From Rubrivivax sp. (GTDB lineage Bacteria; Pseudomonadota; Gammaproteobacteria; Burkholderiales; Burkholderiaceae_C), in contig JADCGQ010000004.1 in assembly GCA_020248945.1 (NCBI GenBank), positions 1 through 64,000 of the forward strand: 64,000 nt of DNA, read 5' to 3'. The notes below the pieces were generated by a model, which was not told the origin of the DNA, ran no database searches, and worked only from the letters and a program-made list of their open reading frames with translations. This document shows, in pieces, positions 16,517 to 26,753 of the stretch. The position numbers were made by a program, and so were the translations under genes. How positions within the stretch are numbered: position 1 is the stretch's first letter; each line of letters starts with the position of its first letter.

Positions 16517-17521
16517 TCAGCCGGCCGCCGGGCCACCCAAGAAAGCCGCGTAGCGCGCCAGGTCGACGTTGCCCCCGCTGACGATGACGCCCACGCGCTG
16601 CCCGCGCGCCGGCACCACGCCTTCGAGCAGGGCCGCCGCGGCCAGGCAACCGGTGGGCTCGACGACCATCTTCATGCGCTCGGCAAAGAAGCGCATCGTG
16701 CGCACGAGCTGCTCGTCGCTGACGGTGACGATACCCTGCACCAGGCGCTGGATGACGGGGAAGGTGAGCGTGCCGCTGTGCTGCGTCTGCGCGCCATCGG
16801 CAATCGTCTTGGGCGTGTCGATGTGCACGATGCGCCCGGCCGCCAGGCTTTGCTGCGTGTCGTTGCCGGCCTCGGGTTCGACGCCGATGACCACCGCGCC
16901 CGGGCTCGCCGCCTGCGCCGCCACGGCGCAGCCCGAGATGAGGCCACCGCCGCCCACGCACACCAGCAGCAGGTCCAGCGGACCGGTCTCCTGCAGCAGC
17001 TCGGCGGCGGCCGTGCCCTGCCCGGCCATCACGTGCGGGTGGTCGTAGGGCGGGATCAGCGTCATGCCGCGCTGCTCGGCCAGCTGGCGGCCGATGGCCT
17101 CGCGGTCTTCGGTGTAGCGGTCGTAGAGCACGACCTCGCTGCCCGCTTGCCCTGCTTGATAGCCCCGCGTGGCGGCCAGCTTGGCGGCGGGCGAATCCTG
17201 CGGCATCACGATGACCGATGGCATGCCCAGCATGCGCGCCGACAGCGCGATGGCCTGCGCGTGGTTGCCCGACGAAAACGCGATCACGCCGCGCTGGCGC
17301 TGCTCGGGCGTGAACTGCGCCAGCGCGTTGTAGGCGCCGCGGAACTTGAACGCGCCCATGCGCTGGAAGTTTTCGCACTTGAAGAACAGCTGCGCGCCGG
17401 TGCGTTCGTCAGCCGTGCGGCTGGTGAGCACCGGCGTGCGCAGCGCGTGGCCTTCGAGCCGGCGCGCGGCCGCGGCCACGTCGTCGGCGGTGATGGCGAG
17501 TGGGGAAGCGCTCAGGTTCAT
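16517..17521 (-). CDS. PLP-dependent threonine/hydroxyamino-acid dehydratase
   Basis: A 334-residue fold-type II PLP enzyme of the serine racemase / threo-3-hydroxyaspartate ammonia-lyase / catabolic threonine dehydratase group. The Schiff-base lysine lies in GAFKFRGAYNAL. The substrate loop is SSGNHAQAIA, the phosphate-binding tetraglycine is VCVGGGGLISG, and SGGNVD is near the end. There is no C-terminal ACT domain, so it is not the isoleucine-inhibited biosynthetic IlvA. It removes water and ammonia from beta-hydroxy amino acids to give 2-oxo acids. Its ATG overlaps the dioxygenase stop by 4 bp, which suggests it acts on a hydroxylated product of that enzyme (inference). Confidence 0.9.
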   Translation of the reverse strand: MNLSASPLAITADDVAAAARRLEGHALRTPVLTSRTADERTGAQLFFKCENFQRMGAFKFRGAYNALAQFTPEQRQRGVIAFSSGNHAQAIALSARMLGMPSVIVMPQDSPAAKLAATRGYQAGQAGSEVVLYDRYTEDREAIGRQLAEQRGMTLIPPYDHPHVMAGQGTAAAELLQETGPLDLLLVCVGGGGLISGCAVAAQAASPGAVVIGVEPEAGNDTQQSLAAGRIVHIDTPKTIADGAQTQHSGTLTFPVIQRLVQGIVTVSDEQLVRTMRFFAERMKMVVEPTGCLAAAALLEGVVPARGQRVGVIVSGGNVDLARYAAFLGGPAAG

Positions 17522-18279
17522 GGCGTGGATATCGCTGCGGGCGCCTGCGGGCCCTGGAAGCCGCCGCGGCGGAAGGTCAGCACCAGCGTGTCGCGGTGGC
17601 TCGGCCGGCCGGCCTCCACGGGCTGGATGGGAGTGGATTCGTGGATCACGCGCTCGTCGTCGAGCAGCAGCACGCTCCAGGGCTCGGCCAGCTGGAAACG
17701 CACGCCCTGCGGGCCGCGCGCGTCGAACACCCGGGTCTCGCCGCCGCGCACGTTGTGGCGGCCCACCAGCACCACGGCCACGAGATCGACGCCGTCGCGG
17801 TGCGCCCCCTCGGGCGTGGGGCGGCCGATGCCTTCGTCGGCGTCGATGCGGAAGGGGTGTGCTTCCACGAACCAGGGCCGGCGGCCGCGCAGGCCGTCGG
17901 CCACGCCGGCCAAGGCGGCAAGCAGGCGTTGCCAGTCGGCGTCGGCCGCCCAGGCCGGGGGCAGCGGCTCGAAGTGGCGCTCGATGCCCCCGTGCAAGGC
18001 GTTGTAGTCCAGCGGCTGCCAGTGCGGCCGGTGCGGCGCGGCCTCGACGCGGTTGCCGTCGACGACAAAGCAGCCGTGGCGGCGACGCCGGTAGCGGCCG
18101 CCGTCGCGCAGGTAGTGGTCAGGGGGCAGGCTGTCCCAGGCACGGGTCCAGCGCGCCTCGGCCTCGGGCCCGATGCCGGCCAGCTGCTGCAGCGAGCTCC
18201 CGTCAAGCACGGCCCAGCCGCTGCGGACGAGTTGGGCACCGAGCTCGGGCAAGGCGGTCAGCGGCGGCGGCGGGTACAT
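17518..18279 (-). CDS. 2-oxoglutarate/Fe(II) dioxygenase of the PF10014 (IDO-like) family
   Basis: A 253-residue protein resembling the 2OG-Fe dioxygenase family that includes bacterial free L-amino-acid hydroxylases such as isoleucine 4-hydroxylase. Metal ligands are visible as HxD in PEGAHRDGVDLVAVV and the distal His in DERVIHESTPI. RDTLVLTFR supplies the Arg expected to bind 2-oxoglutarate. RYRRRRHGCFVVDG and PHWQPLDYNALHGG are further family-like segments. It hydroxylates an unknown small substrate, releasing CO2 and succinate. It is the first gene of a two-gene unit with the overlapping dehydratase. Confidence 0.82.
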   Translation of the reverse strand: MYPPPPLTALPELGAQLVRSGWAVLDGSSLQQLAGIGPEAEARWTRAWDSLPPDHYLRDGGRYRRRRHGCFVVDGNRVEAAPHRPHWQPLDYNALHGGIERHFEPLPPAWAADADWQRLLAALAGVADGLRGRRPWFVEAHPFRIDADEGIGRPTPEGAHRDGVDLVAVVLVGRHNVRGGETRVFDARGPQGVRFQLAEPWSVLLLDDERVIHESTPIQPVEAGRPSHRDTLVLTFRRGGFQGPQAPAAISTP

Positions 18280-18367
18280 GGTCGGGGTCGGGCGTGCGGG
18301 TTTGGCAAGCCGGCATTCTGGGGGAGGCTCCCCAGTCCGCTGTCAGCGGATTGCGGGGTAGGCGGGC

Positions 18368-18373
18368 TAGCGT
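18368..18373 (+). promoter_or_regulatory. -10-like box TAGCGT before the 85-residue ORF
   Basis: The TAnnnT box ends 7 nt before ATG 18381. No Shine-Dalgarno is present. Confidence 0.3.
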
Positions 18374-18380
18374 CCCGCCC

Positions 18381-18638
18381 ATGGCTCCGTTCCCACCGCC
18401 GCCGCTCGCCCCGTCGCCCGACACGGACGAGGCCGAACTGCTGCCCCTGGTGGCCGTGATCGAGCTGAAGTGGCTGGCGGCCGGCATCGGCCAGCACCTG
18501 CACGTCGAGCGCATGCAGCACGACGCGGCGTACGCCCGCGCCGTGCTCGATGCCGCGGAGTCGGGCTCCAGCGTGCCGCTGCGGCGCGCAGCCGCTCGCC
18601 TGAAGGTGACGCTGGCGCGGGCCCTCGACGAGGCGTAA
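18381..18638 (+). CDS. Hypothetical 85-residue protein
   Basis: No family is recognised. The protein begins with a proline-rich stretch (MAPFPPPPLAPSPDTDEAE) and then forms what looks like two or three amphipathic helices (LLPLVAVIELKWLAAGIG, ARAVLDAAESG, LRRAAARLKVTLARALDEA). The start follows a -10-like box at the same spacing seen for recognised genes, which supports it as a real gene. It is divergent from the dioxygenase operon by 101 bp and precedes the TPR lipoprotein. Confidence 0.55.
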   Translation: MAPFPPPPLAPSPDTDEAELLPLVAVIELKWLAAGIGQHLHVERMQHDAAYARAVLDAAESGSSVPLRRAAARLKVTLARALDEA

Positions 18639-18709
18639 GGCCCCGGTCGCTGCGGCGTAGCATGCCGGCTGCGCCTGGCCGATGGCCCGCAGGCGCAAGG
18701 AGGCCACCG

Positions 18710-19978
18710 ATGCGCTACTGCCCAGTTGCTTGCGCCAGCGCCGTTCAGCGCGGACGCGCCGGCCGCGGGCGGCTGGGCCCGCTTCTGCGGTCCCTGGTGT
18801 GGCCCCTGCTGCTGGCGCTGGTGGGGCCGCTGCTCGCCGGCTGCGCCACGGCGCCGGCCGCCATCGCCCCCAGCCCGCTGCTGCGCGATCACCTCTACCG
18901 CGCGCCGGCCGCCGCGCTGCCGAGCGCCCAGCAGTTGCTGTCGCTGAGCCCCGCCATGCGCGACTTCCTGGCGGGCGAAGGACAGGCGCTGTCGCCGCTG
19001 CGCGACCCCCGCCGGGCCCTCATCGACGCCCTGTACCGCTCGCAGGCCCCGGGCGTGGCCGGCTTGCGGCTCGAATACGAGTCCACACGCACGCGCACGG
19101 CCGCCGAGGCCTTCGAGGCCCGCGCCGGCAACTGCCTGTCGCTGGTGATGATGACGGCGGCGTTCGCCCGGCATCTGGAACTCACCGTGTCCTACCAGTC
19201 CGTGCGCGTCGAGGAGTACTACACGCGGGCCGGCACCCTGACGCTGGCCAGCGGCCACGTGAACCTGGTGCTCGGCCCGCGCACCGCCCGCGGCACGCTG
19301 GACCGCAGCGACCCCGACCTGCTGGTCGTGGACTTCCTGTCGCCGCGCGACACGCGCCAGCAACGCAGCCTGCCGCTGCAGGAAGCCACCATCGTGGCGA
19401 TGTACTTCAACAACCGGGCCGCCGAGTTGATGGCCGCCGGCCACCTGGACGACGCCTACTGGCACGCCCGCGAAGCGCTTCGCCATGACCCCGGGTTCCT
19501 GCACGCGGTCAACACGCTGGGCGTGGTGCACCAACGCGCGGGCCATCTCGATGCCGCCGAGGCGGCGTTCCGCCAGGTGCTGGCCCGAGACGACCGCGCG
19601 GTGGCGGCCCTGGGCAACCTCGCCGCGCTGCTGCACAGCCGGGGCCGGGGCGCCGAGTCCGCGGTGCTGGCCCGGCGGCTGGCCGAACTGCAGCCCGAGC
19701 CGCCCTTCCACTGGCTGCGCCTGGGCCGCGCCGCGCTGGCCGCAGGCGACGCGACTCGCGCCGTCGAGCTGCTGCAGCGAGAGCTGCGCCGCCAACCCGA
19801 ACAGGACGAGGTGCACTTCGCGCTCGCCGAGGCCCTGCTGCGCCAGGGCGAGTTCTCCCGGGCGCAGCATCACCTGGCAAGGGCCGCCTCGTTCAGCACG
19901 CGCCAGGCCGATCAGCGCCGCTACGAGTCCAAGCTGGCGCACCTGCGCGCCGCGCTGCGGCCCGCCGCTCTGCCGTAG
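18710..19978 (+). CDS. Lipoprotein with transglutaminase-like domain and TPR repeats
   Basis: A 422-residue protein. The N-terminus has an extended signal segment ending in the lipobox LAGC (Cys about 45), so it should be lipid-anchored. Next comes a region with RAGNCLSLVMMTAAFA, SGHVNLVLG and DLLVVDFLSP, which reads as the Cys-His-Asp order of transglutaminase-like peptidases. Tetratricopeptide repeats fill the second half (AELMAAGHLDDAYWHAREALR, VHQRAGHLDAAEAAFRQVLA). Start ATG 18710 follows aggaggcc. It may be a peptidoglycan- or envelope-linked scaffold. Catalysis is likely but unproven. Confidence 0.75.
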   Translation: MRYCPVACASAVQRGRAGRGRLGPLLRSLVWPLLLALVGPLLAGCATAPAAIAPSPLLRDHLYRAPAAALPSAQQLLSLSPAMRDFLAGEGQALSPLRDPRRALIDALYRSQAPGVAGLRLEYESTRTRTAAEAFEARAGNCLSLVMMTAAFARHLELTVSYQSVRVEEYYTRAGTLTLASGHVNLVLGPRTARGTLDRSDPDLLVVDFLSPRDTRQQRSLPLQEATIVAMYFNNRAAELMAAGHLDDAYWHAREALRHDPGFLHAVNTLGVVHQRAGHLDAAEAAFRQVLARDDRAVAALGNLAALLHSRGRGAESAVLARRLAELQPEPPFHWLRLGRAALAAGDATRAVELLQRELRRQPEQDEVHFALAEALLRQGEFSRAQHHLARAASFSTRQADQRRYESKLAHLRAALRPAALP

Positions 19979-20062
19979 CCGCGCGCATGGCGGGCCAGCC
20001 CGGCCAGCCGGTGTCATGACACCGGGCCACAATGCGCGCTGTCTGAACCGCCCCGCGAGACC

Positions 20063-20758
20063 GTGTCCCAAGCCCCCGCTGCCAAGCCCAATCCGCTGCT
20101 CGAGATCGGCATCACCATCCTGCTGCCAGCCCTCGTGCTGATGCAGCTCAGCAGTGCCGAGCGCCTGGGGCCCTTGCGGGCGCTGCTGCTGGCGCTGGCG
20201 TTTCCGCTCGCCTGGGGCCTGTGGGACGCCGTCAAGCGCCGCAAGCTCAACTGGATGGCGGTGCTGGGCGTGGTCAGCACGCTGCTGACCGGCGGCATCG
20301 GCCTGCTGGCACTCGACGCGCGCTGGCTCGCCGTCAAGGAGGCCGCGGTGCCGGGCTTCATCGGCCTCGTGATCCTCGGCTCCATCTGGGCGCGGCGCCC
20401 GCTGATCCACCTGCTGGTGTTCAATGCGTCGCTGTTCGATGTCGAGCGCGTGAACGCGGCGCTGCAGTCCAAGGGCAACCAGGCCGCGTTCAACACGCGC
20501 CTGCGACAGGGTACCGCCCTGCTGGCCATGACCTTCTTCTTCTCGTCCGTGGCCAACTACGTGCTGGCCCGCGCGGTCGTCACCAGCCCGGCCGGCACCG
20601 AGGCCTTCAACCAGGAGCTCGGCCGGCTGACGCTGCTGAGCTACCCCGTCATCGCCATCCCGTCGACGGTGATGATGATGGCCCTGCTGTGGTGGCTGGC
20701 GCGGCAGGCCAAGCAGCTCACCGGCCTCGACATGGGCGACATGCTGCACCAGGGTTGA
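20063..20758 (+). CDS. VC0807-like integral membrane protein
   Basis: A 231-residue protein with about five or six hydrophobic helices (LLEIGITILLPALVLMQL, ALLLALAFPLAWGLWDAV, WMAVLGVVSTLLTGGIGLL, AVPGFIGLVILGSIWA, LLAMTFFFSSVANYVLARAVV, VIAIPSTVMMMALLWWLA). Length and the loop NLALFDVERVN-like FNASLFDVERVNAAL fit the VC0807 family of unknown function. The start is GTG 20063. It precedes the hybrid kinase by 57 bp on the same strand. Confidence 0.75.
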   Translation: MSQAPAAKPNPLLEIGITILLPALVLMQLSSAERLGPLRALLLALAFPLAWGLWDAVKRRKLNWMAVLGVVSTLLTGGIGLLALDARWLAVKEAAVPGFIGLVILGSIWARRPLIHLLVFNASLFDVERVNAALQSKGNQAAFNTRLRQGTALLAMTFFFSSVANYVLARAVVTSPAGTEAFNQELGRLTLLSYPVIAIPSTVMMMALLWWLARQAKQLTGLDMGDMLHQG

Positions 20759-20815
20759 CGAGCCTCGGGCACGCCGGGGCGGCGCGTAAACTGCCGCCGC
20801 TCTGGAGAGCCCGAG

Positions 20816-23150
<2,335 letters not shown>

Positions 23151-23158
<8 letters not shown>

Positions 23159-24200
23159 TGATCGGCTCGGGCTCGAGGCGGATGCCGAAGCGGCCGTAGA
23201 CCGATTCCTGGATGGCGCGCGCCAGCGTCACCACCTCGGCGCCGATGGCGCCGCCGCGGTTGACGAGCACCAGCGCCTGCTTGTCGTACACGCCGGCGCG
23301 GCCGATGCTCTTGCCCTTCCAGCCGCAGGCGTCGATCAGCCAGCCGGCGGCCAGCTTGCAACTGCCGTCGGGCAGCGGGTAGTGCACGATCTCCGGGTCA
23401 CGGCCGATGATGTCGCGGCACTGCTCGGCGCTGACCACCGGGTTCTTGAAGAAGCTGCCGGCGTTGCCGATGACCGCCGGGTCGGGCAGCTTGGCGCGGC
23501 GGATCGCGCAGACCCAGTCCGCCACCGTCTGCGCATCGGGCTCGGCGATGCCCGACTCGGCGCGCTTGCGTTCGAGGTCGAGGTAGCCGAGCACCGGCTG
23601 CCAGGGCTTCGGGCAGCGGAATCGCACCCGCGTGATGACCGACTTGCCCGCCAGGCCACCGAAGCCGTCGTGCTTGAAGACGCTGTCGCGGTAGCCGAAG
23701 CGGCAGGCCGCGGCGTCGAGCGTGACGCTGCGGCCGGTGACGAGGTCGACGGCGTCGAGCGAGTCGAAGCGGTCCTTCAGCTCCACGCCATAGGCACCGA
23801 TGTTCTGCACCGGCGCGGCGCCCACGGTGCCCGGGATGAGCGACAGGTTCTCCAGGCCCGGCCAGCCCTGCGCCAGCGTCCAGGCCACCGTGTCGTGCCA
23901 GTTCTCGCCGGCGCCAGCCTCGATGATCCAGGCCTCGTCCGTCTCGGCCACGAGGCGGCGGCCGCGCACCTCGACTTTCAGCACCACGGCGTCGAGATCC
24001 TTCGTCAGCACGAGGTTGCTGCCGCCGCCCAGCACGAACTGCCGGTCGCGACCCCACTCGGGGTGGTCGACGACGCGGCGCACGTCGGCGTCGGACGTGA
24101 TGCGCACCAGCGTGCGTGCCACCGCGGGCAGACCGAAGCTGTTGTGGTGGCGCAGGTTGGCGCGGTGTTGCACCTGCAAGGTGCCGGAGGGGTCGGTCAT
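23151..24200 (-). CDS. murB: UDP-N-acetylenolpyruvoylglucosamine reductase
   Basis: MurB reduces UDP-GlcNAc-enolpyruvate to UDP-MurNAc using NADPH and FAD, a committed step of peptidoglycan precursor synthesis in the cytoplasm. At 349 residues it matches type I (E. coli-like) MurB. Motifs: [40 protein letters not shown] (FAD site), GYRDSVFK, and the catalytic serine of [10 protein letters not shown]. The start is ATG 24200; a much longer open frame upstream is only a shadow of the neighbouring genes. It is divergent from yajQ with 42 bp between. Confidence 0.97.
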
Positions 24201-24242
24201 GCGAGAATTTTCGCGCATCCCCTTGCCGCTTCCGAGCCACTC

Positions 24243-24746
24243 ATGCCCAGTTTCGACACCGTCATCGAGCCCGATCTGGTCGAACTGAAGAACGCCGTCG
24301 ACCAGGCGAACAAGGAAATCGGCACCCGCTTCGACTTCAAGGGCTCGAGCGCCAAGGTCGAGTTTGCCGAGAAGAGCGCCAAGGAGCGCGAGATCACCCT
24401 CTTCGGCGACAGCGACTTCCAGCTCGAGCAGGTGCGCGACGTGCTGCTGGCGCGGCTGGCCAAGCGCGGCGTCGACATCCGCTTTCTCGACCTCTCGGCC
24501 AAGCCCGTCAAGCTCGGCGGCGACAAGCTCAAGCAGCCGGTGGCGGTGAAGAGCGGCATCGACGCCGAATCGTCCAAGAAGGTGCAGCAGGCGCTGAAGG
24601 CCAGCAAGCTGAAGGTGCAAGGCGCGATCCAGGGCGACAGCGTGCGCGTGACGGGGGCGAAGAAGGACGATCTGCAGGCCGCGATGGCACTGTTGCGCAA
24701 GGAACTGGCGGACCTTCCTTTGTCCTTCAACAACTTCCGGGCCTGA
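24243..24746 (+). CDS. yajQ: YajQ-family nucleotide-binding protein
   Basis: A 167-residue protein of the UPF0234/YajQ family: [68 protein letters not shown] and LPLSFNNFR are near-invariant. YajQ orthologues in Xanthomonas and Pseudomonas bind cyclic di-GMP and interact with LysR-type regulators, which makes this a possible c-di-GMP effector. A GGDEF-EAL protein occurs 18 kb away in the same window. The stop is 1 bp from the first possible start of the next ORF. Confidence 0.95.
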   Translation: MPSFDTVIEPDLVELKNAVDQANKEIGTRFDFKGSSAKVEFAEKSAKEREITLFGDSDFQLEQVRDVLLARLAKRGVDIRFLDLSAKPVKLGGDKLKQPVAVKSGIDAESSKKVQQALKASKLKVQGAIQGDSVRVTGAKKDDLQAAMALLRKELADLPLSFNNFRA

Positions 24747-24748
24747 TG

Positions 24749-24824
24749 TGAGCCCCCAAGCTCGCTCGCGCTCGCTACCCCCCGAGGGGGCCGCCCGCCA
24801 GCGGCCCGGCGGAGCCGGTTCCGC
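24749..24824. repeat. REP-like GC palindromic element after yajQ
   Basis: The run from agcccccaagctcgctcgcg through a ccccccgaggggg stem (24778-24790) to a cggcccggcggagccgg stretch looks like an intergenic palindromic repeat family common in Comamonadaceae-type genomes (from memory, not searched). It happens to be open in the frame of the following protease, which makes the upstream start of that gene suspect. The stem may also end yajQ transcription. Confidence 0.55.
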
Positions 24825-24828
24825 GGCG

Positions 24829-25470
24829 GTGGGCTTGGCCATTGCCGTGCTTGCGGGGCATCTCCTGCTCCTTGGGGGCGCGGCATCGGCCCACGGCGTG
24901 GTGCTCTCGGGCCGCATGGGTGAGCGGGCGCTGCTGGTGGTCGATGGCCAGCCGGTCACGCTGCAGCCCGGCGCCAGCGGCGCGGGCGTGACGCTGCTGC
25001 GCTGGCAGGGCGACGAGGCCGAGGTGCAGATCGGCGGCCAGCGGGCTCGCCTGCGCCTGGGCGGCACGCCCACGATGGTGGGCGGCGCGGTGCCGCGGCC
25101 GGCGGCGCGCGAGATCGTCGTCAGTGCCAGCTCGGGCGGCCACTTCTTGCCCGCCGGCGCCATCAACGGCCGCACGGTGCGCTTCATGGTCGACACCGGC
25201 GCCACGCTGGTGGCGCTGGGCCGCGACGAGGCACAGCGCCTGGGCCTGGACCTGGCCAGCGCCCGCACCGGCATCAGCCAGACGGCCAATGGCCCGGTGC
25301 CGGTGCAGATCGTCGTGCTCGACCGCGTACGGGTGGGCGAGGTCGAGATCACGCAGGTCGGCGCGGTGGTGCTGCCGCAGCCCATGCCCTACGTGCTGCT
25401 GGGCAACAGCTTCCTGACGCGCTTCCAGATGCGCCGCGACAACGACATCCTCCGCCTCGAACTTCGCTGA
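24829..25470 (+). CDS. Retropepsin-like aspartic protease, TIGR02281-type, exported
   Basis: A single-lobe aspartic protease (clan AA) with the active-site motif VRFMVDTGATLVALGRDEA and a second family motif in PYVLLGNSFLTRFQM. One copy of the Asp motif means it must dimerise, as retroviral proteases do. The N-terminus from GTG 24829 (GLAIAVLAGHLLLLGGAASA) is a good signal peptide, pointing to the periplasm. The frame is open to GTG 24748, but those codons lie in a repeat element, so the later start is favoured. Relatives are widespread in alpha- and betaproteobacteria with no known substrate. Confidence 0.82.
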   Translation: MGLAIAVLAGHLLLLGGAASAHGVVLSGRMGERALLVVDGQPVTLQPGASGAGVTLLRWQGDEAEVQIGGQRARLRLGGTPTMVGGAVPRPAAREIVVSASSGGHFLPAGAINGRTVRFMVDTGATLVALGRDEAQRLGLDLASARTGISQTANGPVPVQIVVLDRVRVGEVEITQVGAVVLPQPMPYVLLGNSFLTRFQMRRDNDILRLELR

Positions 25471-25551
25471 GCCACAGGCTGCCCTTGTCGCGGACGGAAC
25501 AGCCGCGAATCGAACGATCGTGCTAAAACGCGGCGCATCGATGGAGACGAC

Positions 25552-26733
25552 ATGGACCTGAACTTCACCCCCGAGGAACTGGCGTTCCGCCACGACGTGC
25601 GCGACTGGGTGGCGCAGCACCTGCCCGAGGACATCGCCCACAAGGTGCGCCATGCGCTGCGCCTGTCGCGCGAGGACCACCAGCGCTGGGCCCGCATCCT
25701 CGGCGCCAAGGGCTGGCTCGGCTGGGGCTGGCCCCAGCAGTTCGGCGGCCCGGGCTGGAACGGCGTGCAGAAGCACCTGTTCGAAGAAGAACTGGCGCTG
25801 GCCTGCGCGCCGCGGGTCATTCCGTTCGGCCCGGTGATGGTGGCGCCGGTGATCATGGCCTTCGGCAACGCCGAACAGCAGCAGCGCTTCCTGCCCGGCA
25901 TCGCCAGCGGCGAGGTGTGGTGGAGCCAGGGCTACAGCGAGCCGGGCTCGGGCTCGGACCTGGCCAGCCTGAAGTGCCGCGCCGAAAGGCAGGGCAACAG
26001 CTACGTCGTCAACGGCCAGAAGACCTGGACGACTCTCGGCCAGTACGGCGACTGGATCTTCTGCCTCGTGCGCACCAGCACCGAGGGCAAGCCGCAGACC
26101 GGCATCAGCTTCCTGCTCATCGACATGAAGTCACCCGGCATCACCGTGCGGCCGATCATCCTGATGGACGGCGAGCACGAAGTGAACGAGGTCTGGTTCG
26201 ACAACGTCGTCGTGCCCGCACAGAACCTGATCGGCGAAGAAAACAAGGGCTGGACCTACGCCAAGCACCTGCTCGCCCACGAGCGCACCAACATCGCCGA
26301 CGTCAACCGCGCCAAGCGCGAGCTCGAGCGCCTGAAGCGCATCGCCAAGGCCGAGGGCGTGTATGACGACCTTCGCTTCCGCGACCAGATCGCGCTGCTC
26401 GAGGTCGACATCGTGGCGCTGGAGATGCTGGTGCTGCGCGTGCTGTCGGCCGAGAAGAGCGGCAAGCAGACGCTCGACATCGCCGGGCTCCTGAAGATCC
26501 GCGGCAGCGAGATCCAGCAGCGCTATGCCGAGCTGATGATGCAGGCCGCCGGCCCGCTGGCCCGCGCCCACATCTTCGAGGCCATGGAAGCCGGCTGGCA
26601 GGGCGATGTCGCCTTCCCGAGCTCGCTGCTGCCGCTGGCCGGCACCTACTTCAACATGCGCAAGACCACCATCTACGGCGGCAGCAACGAGGTCCAGCGC
26701 AACATCGTCGCGCAGACCGTGCTGGGCAGCTGA
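25552..26733 (+). CDS. Acyl-CoA dehydrogenase, PimC-like large subunit
   Basis: A 393-residue flavoprotein of the acyl-CoA dehydrogenase family. It has MDLNFTPEELAFRHDVRDWV, the FAD/substrate signature WWSQGYSEPGSGSDLASL, VVNGQKTWTT and C-terminal KTTIYGGSNEVQRNIVAQTVLG. It oxidises an acyl-CoA to the 2,3-enoyl-CoA and passes electrons to ETF. A second, smaller acyl-CoA dehydrogenase follows 20 bp downstream, the arrangement of the pimeloyl-CoA dehydrogenase PimC/PimD. The substrate here is not known. The small palindrome acgatcgt at 25514-25521 upstream may be an operator. Confidence 0.9.
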   Translation: MDLNFTPEELAFRHDVRDWVAQHLPEDIAHKVRHALRLSREDHQRWARILGAKGWLGWGWPQQFGGPGWNGVQKHLFEEELALACAPRVIPFGPVMVAPVIMAFGNAEQQQRFLPGIASGEVWWSQGYSEPGSGSDLASLKCRAERQGNSYVVNGQKTWTTLGQYGDWIFCLVRTSTEGKPQTGISFLLIDMKSPGITVRPIILMDGEHEVNEVWFDNVVVPAQNLIGEENKGWTYAKHLLAHERTNIADVNRAKRELERLKRIAKAEGVYDDLRFRDQIALLEVDIVALEMLVLRVLSAEKSGKQTLDIAGLLKIRGSEIQQRYAELMMQAAGPLARAHIFEAMEAGWQGDVAFPSSLLPLAGTYFNMRKTTIYGGSNEVQRNIVAQTVLGS

Positions 26734-26753
26734 GCCGGCACACAGGAGCACAC

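Noticed and set aside
25514-25521. acgatcgt palindrome upstream of the acyl-CoA dehydrogenase genes as a TetR-family operator
   Set aside because: Only 8 bp are symmetric and the flanks do not extend the dyad; too short to call.
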